NCBI GenBank assembly: GCA_016648135.1
Contig: JADDOH010005033.1
Location: 62,001 to 126,000, forward strand
Direction of reading: 5' to 3'
Source: Agrypnia vestita
Taxonomy: Eukaryota; Arthropoda; Insecta; Trichoptera; Phryganeidae
DNA: 64,000 bases
A model generated the notes under the pieces. That model ran no database searches, had not been told where the DNA came from, and saw only the letters and a list, made by a program, of their open reading frames with translations. Below, one piece after another: positions 55,480 to 64,000 of the stretch. The position numbers and the translations under genes are program-made. Numbering within the stretch: the stretch's first letter is position 1; the number at the start of each line of letters is the position of its first letter.

Positions 55480-55583
55480 CGACGATATATTGAAATGCTA
55501 ATTACGGAAGTTGAGAGAAGACCACCATTGTATGATATTACGTCAGAAGAATATAGTGATAGAAACATTAAACAGAAATCTAA
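55480..55583 (+). CDS. MADF-domain exon-like segment
   Basis: The plus frame reads RRYIEMLITEVERRPPLYDI, then TSEEYSDRNIKQKSK. This fits the N-terminal half of the MADF domain (L-I-x-x-V-x-x-x-P-x-L-Y-D...Y-x-D-R-N-x-K), a Myb-like DNA-binding module of insect transcription factors such as Adf-1 and of Harbinger-type transposon proteins. CAG at 55,477-55,479 could be the acceptor and TAA|GTAAGAG at 55,583 is a good donor; without splicing, a stop follows at 55,585. The second half of the domain was not found downstream. Real exon or relic is undecided. Confidence 0.55.
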
Positions 55584-55791
55584 GTAAGAGAGTAGAAATA
55601 CAAGCTATTTCTACTAAGTCCATTTTCAAACTGATAGCGGCATTATGACGTAGTGCGCGCGCAAAAACGACGCAGGTTTTTTTGCCGCGCGGCGAAAAAC
55701 TCGTAGTGCGTGCGTACCCTTAATGCCCCTCCATACTTTCCAGCGCTAATATTTATTTATTTATTTATTGTAAATATATTGTTCAAATACA

Positions 55792-55978
55792 GTTTTTTTT
55801 TTAAATAGAGATGCGAACACGGAATATTCACATCAATATTCTTACTATTTTCAAACTAAGCTAAACGCTTGTGCTATGAAAATAGGATTGACTCGCTGGT
55901 CTGGAGTGAGGTTCGAACCCGCGACCTTTAGATCACGAGGCGAGAGTCCTAACCACAAGACCAACAAGCTACTCTTAT
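55792..55978 (-). mobile_element. SINE1 copy, full length
   Basis: Minus strand: TAGCTTGTTGGTCTTGTGGT head, B box GGGTTCGAACCTC, body with GCTTAGTTTGAAAATAGTAA and an A-run at 55,792-55,804. Probably the best preserved head of the four copies. Confidence 0.8.
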
Positions 55979-56202
55979 ATGCATTACACATACAGTATAT
56001 GCATGAAAGTTTTGCATATTACAACGAATAAGTTACAGACTCATGTACCAATGACATACACCACATATTCGGCCGTATTCTGAAACAAGCTATTTCTCAT
56101 GGGCGTACAGTGAGAACAAGAATCATGACTTTTCCTGAGCATATATTTTGAAAAGAAATTGAAATAAGACATATACCTCTTAATATCCTTACATAGTTAA
56201 TA

Positions 56203-56706
56203 TTAAAATAAAACACAAATCACTTTGTTTTCACCACTATATTAGATTAAAAAATCTACATGTTTCGAGAACAATGTTCTCTTCATCAGGATTATTGTGT
56301 ACTAATCTTAAAAGTTGAAACAAGCAAATATGTTACGGTGAAGGAGCGGTTGAGGGGGTTAGTGAGGGGAGGGGGGGGTTCGAGGTGTTGATTATTATGG
56401 GTCATTTGGAATGTTAAGTGGAAAAATATTCAAAATAGGATTATGCAAAAATTTCGTCTGTGTATTTATTATATTAGACTTAATATTAACATTTTTCCTA
56501 ATTTCGAGTATTTCTAAATTATTTATTTGAGGTATCTTATAGTTGAAATGTAAAAATTTTAAGCCTGTGTTAATATCAAATGTATGGTCAAATTCTATTA
56601 GATGTTTTGCGAAATCAGAATCAATATTGCTAGTTAATGCTTTGATATGTTGGTGTTTAATATAGTGGTGAAAACAAAGTGATTTGTGTTTTATTTTAAT
56701 AATAAT
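56203..56706 (-). mobile_element. Penelope-like element 3' fragment bounded by inverted repeats
   Basis: A 43-bp inverted repeat (ATTAAAATAAAACACAAATC... at about 56,203-56,245 and its complement at about 56,662-56,706) bounds a fragment. On the minus strand, 56,640-56,440 encodes SNIDSDFAKHLIEFDHTFDI, then LKFLHFNYKIPQINNLEILE, the C-terminal block of PLE proteins (F-A-x-H-L-x-x-x-x-H-x-F...L-E). Downstream at 56,262-56,289 is CTGATGA, GAGAAC-ATT-GTTCTC, GAAAC, the best preserved copy of the 28-nt hammerhead-like core. A C-rich strand (G-run 56,354-56,378 on plus) lies between. No RT domain is present. Confidence 0.75.
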
Positions 56707-56897
56707 GTCACCACAAAGTTCAAGCCTTCATACAGAAGAAGAAAAAATATTCTTCGAGCAGTTAATAGTTAATATATTATTAAGATTTTAATATTTTATA
56801 ATATTCTGCCAGATAAATGATTAATTTCATTTTTTTCCCAAATGTATGTACAATAAAAGTCATGCTTCTTGTTCCCACTGCACATCCCTGCTATTTT

Positions 56898-57135
56898 TGT
56901 ATCTTGACAGTTATTTTATAACATTTGCCGCCAATTTTGTCGTTTGAAGTTTGACAGGTTTGAAATTAATCAATTCAATCAATTAGAAAGCTCATTATTC
57001 ATAATTGTATAACTTAATTTGAATAACTTAACGTTTGTTTACGTTTTAGAGCATTCTAATTGATTTAATTAATTAATTTCAAACTTGTCAAACTTGAAAC
57101 GTCAAAATTGGCGGCATTACGATGTTATACAATCA
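56898..57135. mobile_element. MITE family G, copy 1
   Basis: The left end GTATCTTGACAGTTATTTTA and inner GCCGCCAATTTTG.CGTTTGAAGTTTGACA are mirrored by TGTCAAACTTGAAACGTCAA and AATTGGCGGCATTACGATGT. It lies directly beside a second copy. Confidence 0.7.
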
Positions 57136-57140
57136 TCCAT

Positions 57141-57405
57141 ATTCTGAACTAAGCAATATGGTTGTTTATGTATCTTGACAGTCATTGTATAACATTGTGA
57201 CGCCGTTTTTTTGACGTCTTTTGTTTTAAATTATTCGTAATTGTGGATAATTTAACGTTTGTTTACGTTTTAAAGTTTTCTGATTGATTTAATTCATCAA
57301 TTTCAAACGTGTCAAACCTAAAACATCCAAATTGGCGGCAACACAATGTTATACACACCTGTCAAGATACAGAAATAGCAATATTGCTTATTTCAGAATA
57401 CGGTC
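57141..57405. mobile_element. MITE family G, copy 2
   Basis: Inverted ends about 45-50 bp: ATATTCTGAACTAAGCAATA...GTATCTTGACAG and CTGTCAAGATACAGAAATAG...CAGAATACGG. The interior TAACGTTTGTTTACGTTTTA is shared with copy 1. A related end (GGCCGTATTCTGAAACAAGC) lies at 56,072. Confidence 0.7.
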
Positions 57406-57859
57406 AAATATCATAGAACTAATATAATTATGTATAATCAGAATGTACAGACATGGCAACTTATAAAAAGCTATATTTTCATTATTCATATATGGCAACA
57501 AAGGGGCAGACAAAGAGAGATGGACTTATGCATGCGTTCGAATTGCATACCAACAGGCGCCAACAGCCCGCTTAGATGGTGTGTCAGTTTATGAATGTGT
57601 TATTATGAGTTTCGGTGTTATTATGAATGAATGTGTTATTATGAGTTCGATGACTAATAATATGGACTATATTATTAGTTCTAAATAATTTTTAAATTCC
57701 ACCACTACGATAAATAGAAGTATAAAATTTAATACCTTCGCCGTAAAATGAAGGAAGGATTGTTTTCAGTCGTGAGTGCACGTCAACACATAAAAACACA
57801 CTTTTTTAATTTATGTGTGATTTTTATAGAAGGCAAGAGACTATTTTTTTCTTAGTATT
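57406..57859. other. Unassigned
   Basis: Contains an imperfect GAATGTGTTATTATGAGTT duplication near 57,592-57,648. No gene. Confidence 0.45.
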
Positions 57860-58420
57860 GTCACGGGACGTGGCTTTGCGAGGCACAAAAAAAACACTGG
57901 AAATTTATTAAGTTTAATTTATTACCGAGGAAAGTCACTGAACACGAGTTGAATTGTAGTAGCATTCGTAATTTCATAGTCGCTAGATGTCTTCCAAATA
58001 TTTCACACATTATTTTTTTAACTGTTCCTTAATTCGCATTAATTAAACCTCTATTGCTTAGATCACTTTTCGTAAATTCCGTTCGATGTTCGCTTGTAGA
58101 AACTACTCGCCCCGTTTTATTCATTCCTTCACTTGCGCTGGTTTCACTGGTAGTCGCACTGTGTTTGTGGTTACTAATATCGCGTGTTTTAATAACACGA
58201 ATCACTAAACACACTGCTTTACGCTGCGTATGTCGCACCCTCCAAATGTTTATTCCAGAGGTAACGAGAATCTTGTGGAATGTTCTAGATAATTCTACGT
58301 AGTCTTTTACCATGATATGGAATGTTGTATAATTCTCTAGAGAGATAACGCGGTCACGGATGAGTAACCCTGGATTGCGTGCGTAACAGTTTGCGGTTCC
58401 AATTAACTAACCGCCATTGC
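57860..58420 (-). mobile_element. Solo-LTR-like repeat, copy 4 (inverted)
   Basis: The edge TGTCACGGGACGTGGCTTTGC at 57,860 is the complement of the 3' ends of copies 1-3 (..CGTGACA). TTACCGAGG and ACACTGGAAATTTATTAAG follow. The segment to about 58,420 is GC-richer. The overlapping ORFs (58,029-58,313 and 58,054-58,302) show no domain. The far boundary is uncertain. Confidence 0.5.
58268..58295 (-). promoter_or_regulatory. Degenerate heat-shock element array in LTR-like copy 4
   Basis: GAA 58268, TTG 58273, GAA 58278, TTC 58283, GAT 58288, TTC 58293 (plus-strand text): four perfect and two one-off units in one 5-bp register. Confidence 0.5.
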
Positions 58421-59014
58421 GTGACATCGATGTTATCATCATTTAGTAGGTACGCAGTCTCGCTACAGTATTTAATGGATAAAACTTTTAATATTCTGCA
58501 TTGGGACCCAATTTTCTTTTGAATTAAAAATATTATTACTCCATGTAGCCAATGGAGTTGAAAACAAATCCAAAATAAGGATCTCAACAACAGTACGAGT
58601 ATTTCTTCTTTAAGAAAATTTCAATGCATTCTCTTTGATCATGGCCAGGTCAAGTCAAAGAATTTATTCTATTTTATTGTTTTTTATGTATTTTGTATCC
58701 AGCATTGTGTTAGTGTCTCATTAAAAACAAAATTAAAAATGGCAGTGAGTCAAACAATAATACGTAAACACAAAAAGTATGCACATTACATGAATCATCT
58801 AAAGTAACGTGGACTAGTGAAATAATAGTTGATAAATAACAATGATATAATAAACTGTAGATACGTTACAAGCGTGAAATCTTGGAAACACAAAAGTAAG
58901 GCCTTACTTGCATTCGTTATTGAACGGACCTTCGTTGTGATCAGGCGCGACGCCACGCGGAAAAAGGAACAGTGTATCGTACACTATTGTAAGAATGGGC
59001 ATGTTATTTTAGTC
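58421..59014. other. Unassigned
   Basis: No recognised gene; mixed composition. Confidence 0.4.
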
Positions 59015-59410
59015 ACAAATTACCGTAAAAATTTTTCGCGTTTGGTCAAAATCTTTAAGTATGTGAAAAACGCATAACGCAAATTTTCTCTCTAGGACCA
59101 CGAAAAAAGTTGACTTTTTTGACGCATTGCCAGCAGGAGACCGTGCCGTATGCGCGTCGTGAAAATAACCGTTAAATTTTGTCGCGTTTGGCCAAAATCT
59201 TCAAGTATCTGAAAAGCGCATAACGCCAATTTTCTCTCTAGGACCGCGAAAAGTGTTGAAGATTTTGTTGCATTGCCTTGGGTAGACGGTGCCGAATGCA
59301 CAAAGTGAAAATTACCGAAAAATTTTGTCACGTTTGGTCAAAATCTTCAAGTATGTGAAAAACACATAACGCAAATTTTCTCACTAGGACCGCGAAAAAT
59401 GTTGAATTTC
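59015..59410 (+). repeat. ~146-bp tandem array, about 2.7 units
   Basis: The anchors TACCGTAAAAAT (59,021), TAACCGTTAAATT (59,166) and TACCGAAAAATT (59,313) are each followed by GTTTGG.CAAAATCTT, AAGTAT.TGAAAA and CGCATAACGC.AATTTTCTC, with 145- and 147-bp spacing. Units are 10-20 percent diverged by eye. The ORFs over it are repeat translations. Confidence 0.85.
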
Positions 59411-59790
59411 ATTTCTGGGATATTCACAGAATATCCCAGAAAACCACACATAGAAAATTCTGAACGGTCGTGAAAACCTTTTAGTCCACAATACTTTACA
59501 GGTAGACTCCTGTCTAACTTGTGAGTAGAAAATGTTGTAAAATCTACATATCAAACATAAAAATTTTGCTATCTGTCCGTCCGTCTATTTGGCTGTCCGT
59601 AACTTCATGTAACGTCCGTAATTTCGTTCAAATTCGTGTCTAAAACGAATTAAACGACCGGAGACGGGGCTTGAATCCCAGGCCACTAAACCCGAACCGA
59701 CCCCATCACGTATGTCGCTACAAACGCCCCCCTGTAGACCGCCAAAAAGATACTATAAATATATACTAGGGCTTAGCAAAGACGCGAACC
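59407..59790. repeat. Repeat family 2 tail and assorted repeat fragments
   Basis: 59,407-59,485 has CTGGGATATTCACAGAATATCCCAG (a palindrome of family 2 arm ends) and CGTGAAAACCTTTTAG. 59,498-59,545 matches 50,397; 59,575-59,640 matches 52,380. 59,655-59,700 read in reverse has a B-box-like GGGATTCAAGCCCC. Confidence 0.5.
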
Positions 59791-59857
59791 AATGTTTCAT
59801 AGTGATGGGTTACAGCTAGTCTCCCAATATCAGTAAATACGGAGATAAGCAACTTCA

Positions 59858-60045
59858 AAGTTGTAGCTTGTCGGTTTTGTGGTTAGGACTCTCGCCTCGT
59901 GTTCCAAAGGTCGCGGGGTCGAATCTCACTCCAGACCAGTAAGTTAGTCCTATTTTCATAGCACTAGCATTTAGCTTAGTTTCAAAATAGTTAGAATATT
60001 GATGTGACACGTATTCCATGTTCGCATCTCTATTTTATTTAAGTT
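59858..60045 (+). mobile_element. SINE1 copy, full length
   Basis: Head GTAGCTTGTCGGTTTTGTGG, GACTCTCGCCTCGTG, B box slightly decayed (GGGTCGAATCTC), body as at 42,444 and a T/A-rich tail. Confidence 0.8.
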
Positions 60046-60350
60046 TAATTTTTTTATCAATATTTCTAATTTTTCTTCTATAAAACGTTGAACTATCAAG
60101 AATTTATCTTATATCGAATATTAAAAATGTATTCTCAAATAAAGTGTATTTATTTATTTAATTTCTTATACGGTCAAAGTACCATTGAAAAAAAATACAC
60201 ATCAAGGAACGATTTTTTAAATAGTATAAAATATAAAATTAAAGGTAATAATACAAAGTTAATTGAAAACTCAAGTAGCAGAAAGAAAATATATAAGTTT
60301 AATTCTAATAAAAACAAACTTAAAATAGAAAAACAAAAGATTAAATGGAC
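60046..60350. other. AT-rich, nothing recognised
   Basis: The Lys/Asn-rich ORF at 60,088-60,354 reflects A-rich DNA. Confidence 0.5.
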
Positions 60351-61285
60351 GTAGTTATGCAGAAAGCATCCAACCCACAAAATGCTCGAAATGAGTTGTG
60401 TACGGTTTTGGACAGCTCAATACGATATCTTTATGAGCTGAAAACGTCCAAACTCTAAGTTCTATAGTTTCATGTAAATTCAATGTTTTTCTTACTCACA
60501 TCACGGCAGTCACTGTTAAATTAATTCTTAAACTAAAAAAAGTGGTTGAGTGTTTTTTGCGGCTTCAAATTTACAAATCCTTGGCAAACAAAAATATTGG
60601 TTAAAAACACCCATGTGGTATGGACGCATTATGCATTATTTTAATTCTACTGTTACCACACGATAATAATTTTGTAAAATAACATCTAAGGGAATTGAAC
60701 TTTTTCTATGCCAAGATAAAATACTTTTTACTTTATACTTAATCAAATTCATAGAACATACCCCCATAGAGAACCCACATAGAAAAAATAAGTACCTACC
60801 GTAAAACGCGTCATATCTTCGTAAATAATAGTTTTTGATTTGTAACATCTTTCCTCTCGCTTTCCTGCAATCTGTGGTAGTGATTTCGCGAAAAAGGACG
60901 GAAATGCGTAACAGGAAATAAGACGCCGGAGAAGCGCGCGCAATTTCATTTGACCAATGAGCGCGCGCGATGGAAAAAAATTATCGTTTATAAACAAATT
61001 AATGTCCAGCAAGTGCCATCACAGCGAAGACGCACACTTCCAACATTTTGTATATATATATATGTTGCGCGTCTGGTGTCAAGCTTGTGAATGTTGTAAC
61101 TTTGATATATTTTGGCTTATATCTTCAAAACTATCCAATAAATCTCTACAATTAGCCATATGCAAAAAATATGCAATAATGAATTAAATATCAACGTATT
61201 AAGTCTTTGTAGGTTCAAATTTAAGAAGCCGTTTTCTCTTTCTCAGTTTCATATTTCTTGGGCTGAATGCTTTCTGCATAACTAC
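60351..61285 (+). mobile_element. DNA transposon family E, copy 2 (longer)
   Basis: The inverted ends GTAGTTATGCAGAAAGCAT..CCAACCCA (60,351) and TGGGCTGAATGCTTTCTGCA..TAACTAC (to 61,285) match over about 45 bp. The left half aligns with copy 1. The middle has a GC-rich patch (60,920-60,970) in which two GCGCGCGC blocks flank TTTGACCAATGAG. Short ORFs in it (e.g. ALIGQMKLRALLRRLISCYA on minus) have no recognised transposase motif. Probably non-autonomous. Confidence 0.75.
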
Positions 61286-62099
61286 TACCAAATATGGAAT
61301 ATGACAAATTAGAACTACATTCAATTCAATTATAGTAAAACAAATTCAAGTAAAAAGTTAACAATTCAAAACAGACACAAAGACAAAAGCTAAATATATC
61401 ATAATACTAAATATAAAATAATACTAAAAATTACATAACTTACACATTTTTGAAATAATCTGTAAGAGATTGTTAAAAACTGATATCTGATATGTTACAA
61501 TACTCATTTTCCAATCTGTGAAGCCTTCTGATAGGTGAACCGTAGAGATAATTCGTATTGACATTATCGCAGTGAAATGTTGTACTTTTCATAGTGTTCC
61601 TAGAGGGGACGTTAATATAAATAAAACCTTGCACAAAAATTATATTTCAAAGTTCTGCATACGTTTTTATAATTTTATTTGACTTGTATTAAAGCGAATG
61701 AATGAAAGTAAATGCAGTTCAATAAATTTCAGAGGGAACGGGAGAAATTATAGAATGTAAGTAATAATCCATGATTGGGATTTATGGAATTTTGTGTGAA
61801 ACAATAACTCTGGTTGTTTTATCAGATTTTGATTTTAAAAAATTAACCCTGTAAATATCTTGGCCTTATTCGAACCACTCTAACCTGAGTCACCATCTTG
61901 AATCAAAATGATGGCTGTTAAAAATTTAAAAATTCATAACTCGGTTAAAAAGTCATAAAATGTTATAGAATATCGTGGTACGAAACTTGAAAACATCCCT
62001 TCCTTTTACATACAGGCGGTACTTGGATTCTTGTAGTCAGCGTTGGAAGGGATTTTTTTTTGATCAGACTTCGGAGTTATGAATTCACGAATTTCTTCG
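61286..62099. other. AT-rich with possible MITE remnant
   Basis: Minus 61,660-61,700 (TAATACAAGTCAAATAAAATT) matches 50,545 and resembles 26,480. No gene. Confidence 0.4.
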
Positions 62100-62400
62100 A
62101 TAAGCTTCATCTTCTTATTCTTATTTCTCTTCTCCTAATTCCCATTTCATTTGGGTTCGGCTCTCCCTACACTTTTTTCCACGATTCCCTATTCTGGGCC
62201 TTTGCTTCGTCCAACTGAGCATTCTTCGGGTCTTTTTACACACTAGTTCACCGTGCGGCGCTGGGTCGACCTCTACCTGTTTTGGTTTCTTGTATTTTGA
62301 GTGCGGTATGCACTGCATGATTCCCATGCCATACATGATCACGCCATTTCAGTTGCAATTCCTTCACCTTTTCATTAACAGGGACCACTCTAAAACTATC
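62100..62400 (-). pseudogene. LINE ORF tail relic
   Basis: Minus frame: VPVNEKVKELQLKWRDHVWH, GNHAVHTALKIQETKTGRGR PSAAR, a stop, then frameshifted KDPKNAQLDEAKAQNRESWK. This fits the V-x-x-K-x-R-E..L-x-W-x-G-H-V...G-R-G-R-P...A-x-D-R-x-x-W tail. Confidence 0.65.
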
Positions 62401-62849
62401 CCTCTGATTTTTAAATGATGTACTCATTTATCACTCTTTCACGACTCGTTACACTCCCAGACCATCTGAGCGTCATAGTCTAACTGGTATGGATAAGCTT
62501 CCTCTTATTGGAGGAACGATTGCGGATGCTATTTGGGTTGGCAGACGGATGTAACTTCTTCTTAAAGCGCAATCTAGTCCACACACACACACAGACGTGA
62601 AAAGAATGCCGCGTAAGCAAATCGAGGCACAGCAGGGTCTACATGGGCCGTCTATACAGGTCACTGCACAGTCAATCCACACATACAGCTAGACTTCAAT
62701 AAAGTTCTTTGTTCGCAAAATATATAAAAAGCAGGCAACGCCCTATACGGGCATGTCAGTCTCTCAACGACCCCCGGCGTAGGCCGGAGGCTCTAGTCCA
62801 TCGAGTATCTATCATTGTCTTTGTAATCGTACTTATGTATAACTTATGT
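62401..62849. other. Unassigned, with short CA repeat
   Basis: A CA dinucleotide run at 62,579-62,592. No supported gene. Confidence 0.4.
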
Positions 62850-63080
62850 CCAGTTATCGAACTTTGTGATCATGTTGGCGATCATCATCGTACTTGCAGC
62901 GACTTCAAATAGCTGGACTGCGTATTTCCCAAACCGGTGCCTAAAATTCTCCAGCCAAGTCGTCCTTCATTTTCCAGGACCTCCTCTGCTCTCAATTGTG
63001 TCTTGCATGATGAGATGCAGGACCTGGTACTTCTCTGAAAGTCTCATAAAATGACCGAAATATTGCGCTGGCACACTACT
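62850..63080 (-). pseudogene. LINE ORF tail relic
   Basis: Minus frame: GHFMRLSEKYQVLHLIMQDT, IESRGGPGK, a stop, then RTTWLENFRHRFGKYAVQLF and EVAASTMMIANMI. This matches the G-H-x-x-R..E-K-Y-x-L-L-Q-L-I-x-x-G-K-I-E-G-K-R-G-P-G-R-R-R-x-S-W-L-K-N-L-R tail. Confidence 0.7.
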
Positions 63081-63109
63081 TTTGCTTCGGCTAATTTATA
63101 CGTCTTCTC

Positions 63110-63254
63110 GTGCATGCTCCACGGTTGCTGAGGCTTTTAACAGGGCCATCCTCCAATATCTTTAGTATCTGATCGTACCAGGTCTTTCGTGGACGCCCTC
63201 TATTCTTGCTGCCTTCAACAATATTTTCTTAACCATCCTTTTTTCAATTAAGGA
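63110..63254 (-). pseudogene. LINE ORF tail, sister of the 640-783 copy
   Basis: The minus frame VEGSKNRGRPRKTWYDQILK, ILEDGPVKSLSNRGACTRRR has no stop within this stretch. It is probably continuous, before insertion of repeat F, with 63,605-63,690. Confidence 0.7.
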
Positions 63255-63470
63255 TAGATTATAGAAGTCTCACAGAGACGAAGCTAATTAATATATGAGA
63301 AAATTGCATGGAAGTCTTTTGTACGATGGCTCAAGTCTTACAACCTGTATGAGCTGGCTTGTATGATTACTCTCCACAATGCAACGTTCACCAATTCCAT
63401 CGTATGAACATTCACACATTACCAAATTTTTTAAAGTTCTATATATATGTTCGAAACAAGAACCTTTCAT
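63255..63470 (+). repeat. Dispersed repeat F, copy 2
   Basis: Aligns with 5,259-5,505. It lies between two pieces of a LINE tail, so it probably inserted there. Confidence 0.65.
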
Positions 63471-63604
63471 TTATTACTATGGTCTCCGCTAGAGACATCT
63501 GTTGGTTTTTTCTCATTAACAAGTTAGTATACACAGCTTTCGTAACTAGTAAAGATACCTCTGTATTTTATTTTTTAAAGTGGAGTTTTTTCCGCAATAT
63601 TTCT

Positions 63605-63690
63605 TTTAACGTACCGTAATCCTTTTTTCGCTCGTACATTCCACATGACCAAACCATCTCAGCTATCCCTTCTTTATTCTATCTACCTTT
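63605..63690 (-). pseudogene. LINE tail piece (RWFGHV block)
   Basis: Minus frame IDRIKKG*LRWFGHVECTSEKRITVR, the R-L-R-W-F-G-H-V-x-R-M block that precedes the GRPRKTW block at 63,110-63,254. Confidence 0.65.
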
Positions 63691-64000
63691 ATGCAAGCGC
63701 AGGGACCTATACTATCTTTCGAAATTTTTAAATGTACAAAGAGTGAAATCACAATTTAGGGAGTTTGGCAGTAATTGTACGTGTCCATGGATGAGATTTT
63801 TATAAAACTTTCGACTCAAGACAATCTCTTAAGCATGGATTTATTATGCTTCCTTTGAGATTCAAAGGATGTCTAGGAGGTAATTCTTGGCTTTCTATTC
63901 CATTGCGTATACACCAAGTCTCGGAAACTCAAGCACCGCCGCTTGCATCACTTCACAGTTCTTTTACGTCAAACGGTGAACTTATTTTCTAGAGTTTAAA
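63691..64000. other. Unassigned window end
   Basis: No recognised feature. Confidence 0.45.

Noticed and set aside
60088..60354. Lys/Asn-rich plus ORF
   Set aside because: Composition reflects A-rich DNA; no domain or homologue recognised.
1..64000. CRISPR array, operons, rRNA or prokaryotic features
   Set aside because: None seen; all elements are of eukaryotic, insect type.

Overview
The window looks like AT-rich intergenic or intronic DNA from an insect with a repeat-laden genome. The evidence is several mariner families, degenerate non-LTR retrotransposon (LINE) tails of arthropod type, Penelope-like element (PLE) relics, tRNA-headed SINEs, Helitron-like ends and many fold-back elements. 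No complete host gene is visible. The species cannot be named from sequence alone.

Layout. 0-4.4 kb: two LINE tails, two fold-backs, mariner copy 1 and a SINE stub. 5.2-6.5 kb: a dispersed repeat, a 116-bp tandem array and an unrecognised protein-like frame. 7.7-8.2 kb: an LTR-like repeat with heat-shock-element (HSE) spacing. 9.7-13 kb: two copies of a second SINE and two Helitron-like ends, one packed with HSEs. 15.4-19.9 kb: a PLE palindrome and a CR1/L2-like retrotransposon split by a full-length degenerate mariner of a second family. 23-31 kb: fold-backs, two more LTR-like copies, a MITE, a long compound microsatellite and a LINE fragment with an RT active-site relic. 31.5 kb: a 107-nt near-perfect hairpin. 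35-39 kb: LINE tails, a GC-rich island and fold-backs. 41-45 kb: a PLE reverse-transcriptase fragment, a SINE and mariner copy 2. 45.7-48.5 kb: two LINE fragments and a third, ancient mariner relic. 49-53 kb: GC-richer unassigned DNA and a short helical ORF. 53.3-61.3 kb: two copies of a DNA transposon, mariner copy 3 beside a MADF-domain exon-like segment, two SINEs, a PLE 3' end, paired MITEs, an LTR-like copy and a 146-bp tandem array. 62-64 kb: more LINE tails.

The most useful observations are these. (1) HSE arrays with exact 5-bp periodicity sit in a Helitron-like element, and weaker ones recur beside the TATA box of an unrelated LTR-like family. (2) A mariner deletion derivative sits 5 bp upstream of the AG of a MADF exon-like segment. 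(3) Several fold-back families of unrelated sequence share a CUGANGA-stem-GAAAC core resembling a hammerhead ribozyme; one is tied to PLE coding sequence. (4) Mariner copies 2 and 3 are independent internal-deletion derivatives, one of them in frame. All family names rest on pattern recognition by eye; no database search was run.
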